DNA from: Ottowia massiliensis
GTDB lineage: Bacteria; Pseudomonadota; Gammaproteobacteria; Burkholderiales; Burkholderiaceae_C
Direction of reading: 5' to 3'
Length of the DNA stretch: 64,000 bases
NCBI RefSeq assembly: GCF_900240305.1
Contig: NZ_LT964854.1
Coordinates: 124,001 to 188,000, forward strand
Shown: piece after piece, positions 60,621 through 64,000 of the stretch
Layout: each line of letters begins with the position of its first letter
Position numbering within the stretch: the first letter of the stretch is position 1
Position numbers and translations under genes: made by a program
Notes under the pieces: generated by a model
Seen by the model: only the letters and a program-made list of their open reading frames with translations
What the model was told of the DNA's origin: nothing
Databases searched by the model: none

Positions 60621-63600
60621 ATGCAAAACCAGAACAACTCATCGAAACCTGCTTTTCAAAGCAAGACCCTGCTTCTTGGGATTTTTATTCTGTCCGGATT
60701 TGCCGGATTGATTTACCAGTCCATCTGGTCGCAATATCTGGGCATTTTTCTGGGGCATGCCGCTTACGCGCAGGCGCTGGTGCTGGCCATTTTCATGGGC
60801 GGCATGGCCGCTGGCGCCATGTGGATTTCGCATGCAGGCGAGCGCTGGCGCAACCTGGTGCGCTGCTATGCGCTGACCGAAGGCGTGATTGGCCTGCTGG
60901 GACTGGCTTTCCACTTCATTTTCACGTCTGTCGCGAACTTCAGTTACGACGTGCTCATCCCGGCAGCGGGCACGGCCTGGCTGGCCGATGTAGTGCGCTG
61001 GCTGGTGGCGGCGGCGCTCATCATTCCGCAAACCGTTTTGCTGGGCATGACTTTTCCGCTGATGAGCGGCGGGCTGATTCGCCGCTTTCCGGGGCAGGAC
61101 GGCAGCTTGCTAGGCGGACTGTATTTCACCAACAGCATCGGGGCGGCGGCCGGAGCGCTGACGGCTTCTTTCGTTCTATTGCCCGCTCTGGGGCTGCCAG
61201 GCACAGTGGCTGTGGCCGGCGCGCTGAACCTGGTGGTGGCCGCCTTGGCCTGGTGGCTGGCGCGCAAGCCAGAGCCTGCCGCGCCAGCACAAGCAGCACA
61301 GTTCAAAGCGCAAAGGCCGGAGCAGGAACCTGCACCGTCGCTGACAACAGCCGGATCTGCGACACCAGACGCCGCCATACCCGCCACCGGCAGCACTCTT
61401 TTGCGCGTAACGCTGTGGAGCACCGCTCTGTCCGGCGCGGCCTCGTTCGTATATGAAATCGTCTGGATCCGCATGCTGAGCATGGCCGTGGGCAGCACGC
61501 TGCATGCCTTCGAGCTGATGCTCACTTCGTTCATCGCGGGCATCGCCTTTGGCGGACTGTGGGTGCGCAAGCAGGCTGACCGCAGTGCGGACCCGCTGCG
61601 GCTGGCAGGATGGATGCAAATCGGCATGGGGCTGGCAGCGCTGCTGTCGCTGCTGGTGTATGGCAATGCGTTTGACTGGGTGAGCTGGATCATGGGCGCG
61701 CTGGACAGAACCGCCAGCGGCTACACGCTGTATTCACTGGGCACGGCAGCCATTGCCATTGCCATCATGCTGCCAGCGGCATTCTTCGCGGGCACCACCT
61801 TGCCGCTGTTCACCGTGACCTTGCTGCGCAGCGGTCACGGCGAGCGCGCCATCGGGCAGGTGTATGCGTGGAATACCGTGGGATCCATTGCGGGCGTTTT
61901 CGTGGCCATGCACTGCCTGATTCCCGTGTTGGGACTGAAGCTGGCGCTGGTAACGGCGGCCTTTGTGGACATGGGCATTGGTCTATTCCTGCTGCGCCGC
62001 GAAGCGCAAAACCGGCCCCAGCTCATGCGCACGGCATTTGCCGCTCTAGGCGTCTTGCTGGCCACCTCATTGAGCATGACCGTGGTGCAGTTCGATCCGC
62101 TGAAAATGGCCAGCGGCGTATTTCGTACCGGATCAACCGTTTTGGACGGTGACGCCCAGGTGATTTTCTACAAAGACGGCAAAACAGCCAGCATTTCCGT
62201 TGTGCAGCAAGGCGGATTCAATCGCTTGATTGCCACCAATGGCAAACCAGACGCAGCCATCGCCATACAAGGAGAACCGACACTCGATGAGCCCACCATG
62301 ACGTTGGCGGCCGCTCTGCCTCTGGCCGCGCACGACAGCCCCAGCGACATAGGCGTGATCGGCTTTGGCTCTGGCATGACAACGCACACCTTCCTGGGTG
62401 ACATGCGCGTTAAGCAGGTAGACACCATTGAAATTGAACCGGCCATGGTGGCAGGCGCGCGCGCCTTCGGCAGCAAAGTGGCACGCGCCTACACGGATCC
62501 GCGCTCAAACATCGTCATTGACGACGCCAAGGCCTATTTCTCAGGCCAGCAGGCGCGCTACGACATCATCATCTCCGAGCCATCCAACCCCTGGATCAGC
62601 GGCGTGGGTGCTCTCTTTTCAAGAGAGTTTTACGAATTCATTCCGCGCCATCTGAAACCGGACGGGCTGTTCGTGCAGTGGGTACAGCTGTATGAAATTG
62701 ACGATGCGCTGGTAGCATCCATCATGAATGCCTTGACGCCTGCATTTTCTGATTACCAAGCATATATCAGCAATACGGCAGATTTAATTATTGTCGCCTC
62801 ACCACAGGGACGGTTGCCTGAAATCAAGCCGCAGCGCATCCTGCAAGGACTGGTGGGCGAAGACATGAAAAGACTGGGCATCGCAAGCGCCGGGCAATTA
62901 CAGTTACGCAAAATTGCTAATGCACAAACATTGCGTGCGCATGGCGCTCTGTTTGGAACACCTGCAAACTCCTATTACCACCCTCTTCTGAGTCTGCGAG
63001 CGCCTGTGACGCGATACATGAACAAAGTAGCATCTACGCTAACCAATCTGACATATCAATCAAATATGTCATCTGCCATGCTACTTAATGCGCTGAATAT
63101 CCGGCAACCTTTGCCGGACGATATTGAAACATCCAACATTGATCATTTCCCTGGAGAAACCGATACACGCCAAGCGCGAATTTATGCCGATTTCCTGCGC
63201 ACAAACAGCTTGCCTGGCCAACTGGAGCAATCGCCTCAAGCGCTGACTTCGGCTTACCTGCTGAAGCAAGCGGCGCAGCAGGTTTGCACGCAGCCTGACA
63301 GCACAACAGCACAAGCCCTGTTGGCCAGCAACTTGCGACAGGCAGCTGAACAAACACTGATGGCCCTGCCGCCATCACGCTTGCAGGGCGTGTTCATCAA
63401 CCCGGCTTGGCTACCCTGTAAACCTACGCATGTTTCCGAGGATTTCGAACAAGTGTTAGCTCTAACCGGTGCGCTGGCCCAGCGCGACTGGGCAAAGGCA
63501 AGCGAGCTGGCTGAACGATGGTTGCGAAATCCGCAGGCCCAGGCCGTCTGGAAAAAGCCGTTTGATGACGTGGCATTGCTCGCCGTCATGCTGGATTTTG

Positions 63601-63752
63601 CACGCAACGAAAAATGGGCCGAAATGGCGGAAGCCGAGAAAAGACTAGGGGCAAATGTGGCAGGAACTCCTGCTTCTACCCAAATGCGTGTGCTGCTGCT
63701 GGCAATGGCCGATGTTGAAAGTGCGCGCATGAAGATTTCCAATCCATCGTGA
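60621..63752 (+). CDS. Membrane protein with spermidine-synthase-like domain, inserted in the cmr operon
   Basis: 1043 aa from ATG 60621, although the frame is open from cmr3 (60189). The N-terminal half has about 12 membrane helices, e.g. LLLGIFILSGFAGLIYQSIW and QTVLLGMTFPLMSGG. The C-terminal half is a class I SAM-binding aminopropyltransferase-like domain: VIGFGSGMTTHTFL (about 577-590), DTIEIEPAMVAGARAF (acidic strand 2), NIVIDDAKAYF and DIIISEPSNPWISGVGALFS REFYEFI (about 645-671). A TPR-less helical tail follows. Such fused MFS/spermidine-synthase proteins occur widely in Proteobacteria, but their substrate is unknown. It separates cmr3 from cmr4 and is not a known Cmr component. Confidence 0.85.
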   Translation: MQNQNNSSKPAFQSKTLLLGIFILSGFAGLIYQSIWSQYLGIFLGHAAYAQALVLAIFMGGMAAGAMWISHAGERWRNLVRCYALTEGVIGLLGLAFHFIFTSVANFSYDVLIPAAGTAWLADVVRWLVAAALIIPQTVLLGMTFPLMSGGLIRRFPGQDGSLLGGLYFTNSIGAAAGALTASFVLLPALGLPGTVAVAGALNLVVAALAWWLARKPEPAAPAQAAQFKAQRPEQEPAPSLTTAGSATPDAAIPATGSTLLRVTLWSTALSGAASFVYEIVWIRMLSMAVGSTLHAFELMLTSFIAGIAFGGLWVRKQADRSADPLRLAGWMQIGMGLAALLSLLVYGNAFDWVSWIMGALDRTASGYTLYSLGTAAIAIAIMLPAAFFAGTTLPLFTVTLLRSGHGERAIGQVYAWNTVGSIAGVFVAMHCLIPVLGLKLALVTAAFVDMGIGLFLLRREAQNRPQLMRTAFAALGVLLATSLSMTVVQFDPLKMASGVFRTGSTVLDGDAQVIFYKDGKTASISVVQQGGFNRLIATNGKPDAAIAIQGEPTLDEPTMTLAAALPLAAHDSPSDIGVIGFGSGMTTHTFLGDMRVKQVDTIEIEPAMVAGARAFGSKVARAYTDPRSNIVIDDAKAYFSGQQARYDIIISEPSNPWISGVGALFSREFYEFIPRHLKPDGLFVQWVQLYEIDDALVASIMNALTPAFSDYQAYISNTADLIIVASPQGRLPEIKPQRILQGLVGEDMKRLGIASAGQLQLRKIANAQTLRAHGALFGTPANSYYHPLLSLRAPVTRYMNKVASTLTNLTYQSNMSSAMLLNALNIRQPLPDDIETSNIDHFPGETDTRQARIYADFLRTNSLPGQLEQSPQALTSAYLLKQAAQQVCTQPDSTTAQALLASNLRQAAEQTLMALPPSRLQGVFINPAWLPCKPTHVSEDFEQVLALTGALAQRDWAKASELAERWLRNPQAQAVWKKPFDDVALLAVMLDFARNEKWAEMAEAEKRLGANVAGTPASTQMRVLLLAMADVESARMKISNPS

Positions 63753-63879
63753 AGATTCATTCTCTTTTTTAGTAATAACATCTACAAATGACGTCTGAAG
63801 CAACGAGAAAGGCAAACGTCATGAATCTTTCCAACATTTTCTGCTTTTTTATTTCCAGTTAAACAAGGAGCCATCGCCC

Positions 63880-64000
63880 ATGTTTGAAAAACTGCTGCCG
63901 TTTTCCTCTACGCCGTCAGCCCCGTCCACATGGGCGCGGGCCAGGCCGTGGACATCATCGACAACCCCATCCAGCGCGAGCGCCACACCGATCACCCCTG
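63880..64000 (+). pseudogene. cmr4: cmr4 start, frameshifted, cut by window edge
   Basis: ATG 63880 with AACAAGGAGCC upstream gives MFEKLLPF; after one missing T in TTTT (63901-63904), FLYAVSPVHMGAGQAVDIID NPIQRERHTDHP follows. This is the unmistakable Cmr4 (Cas7-like backbone RAMP) start: F.YAVSPVHMGAGQ....DNPIQRERHT.HP. It shows that the Cmr operon continues beyond the window. Whether the frameshift is real or a sequencing error cannot be told here. Confidence 0.85.

Noticed and set aside
63788..63822. Inverted repeat ATGACGT ... ACGTCAT between the inserted gene and cmr4
   Set aside because: Only 7 bp with a 21-bp loop; too weak to call a terminator or a recombination site.

Overview
The window is high-GC bacterial DNA whose housekeeping genes read as a betaproteobacterium of the order Burkholderiales, most likely Comamonadaceae. 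Support comes from a Bug-family solute-binding protein, DUF1631, DUF2782 next to a type II homoserine kinase, a BPSS1780-type membrane protein, DUF502 next to aspS, and a TPP-riboswitch thiC. An oral or mucosal habitat is an inference: one short segment carries Neisseriaceae-type DNA uptake sequences of the Simonsiella dialect. The sequence is a draft, with one N at 51842 inside an insertion sequence and several single-base frameshifts in homopolymers.

Layout. 1-24.4 kb is mostly core genome: DUF1631 (partial), an FAD monooxygenase, tRNA-Asn, riboswitch-thiC, a creatininase/Bug pair, mfd, a TauE/SafE-like protein, an rhlE-type helicase, a secreted ATP-dependent ligase, a broken SemiSWEET gene between uptake sequences, ybeY-livM, an ECF sigma/anti-sigma pair, and fmdB-DUF502-aspS-EEP nuclease. 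24.4-27.8 kb is an AT-richer island holding the wreck of a type I-C CRISPR-Cas operon on the minus strand (cas7, cas4, a second cas4, cas1, all broken). Two intact small genes, PUA/EVE-like and DUF1643, lie between the broken cas genes. 28-50 kb is again mostly chromosomal: ybjN-like, two small secreted proteins, an MscS channel, DUF2782-thrB-BPSS1780, an aminotransferase, two divergent LysM proteins, xseA, exbB-exbD, a decayed patch, greA, lysC and tRNA-Ser. 50-52 kb holds a broken phage-type HTH gene and an IS5/IS427-type element. 52-58.8 kb carries a TonB-dependent siderophore receptor, an AbiH-type phage-defence gene and two paralogous phosphate-binding-protein-like genes. 58.9-64 kb is a damaged type III-B (Cmr) locus: a cmr1 start, a probable cmr2 end, a frameshifted cmr3 that reads without a stop into an MFS/spermidine-synthase-like membrane protein, and a frameshifted cmr4 start at the window edge.

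Across the window runs a family of about 90-bp dispersed intergenic repeats (family A, about 19 copies, both orientations). Its core reads CACTAGGACATC...GCTAT, with a GGAGCRAAT box near each end. A second dispersed repeat of about 150 bp (family B) often sits next to it, and a third (family C) is present twice. Together they fill most of the gene-free stretches.

Functional picture: two independent CRISPR-Cas systems are both in ruins and no repeat-spacer array is visible. The only apparently intact anti-phage gene recognised is the AbiH homologue.
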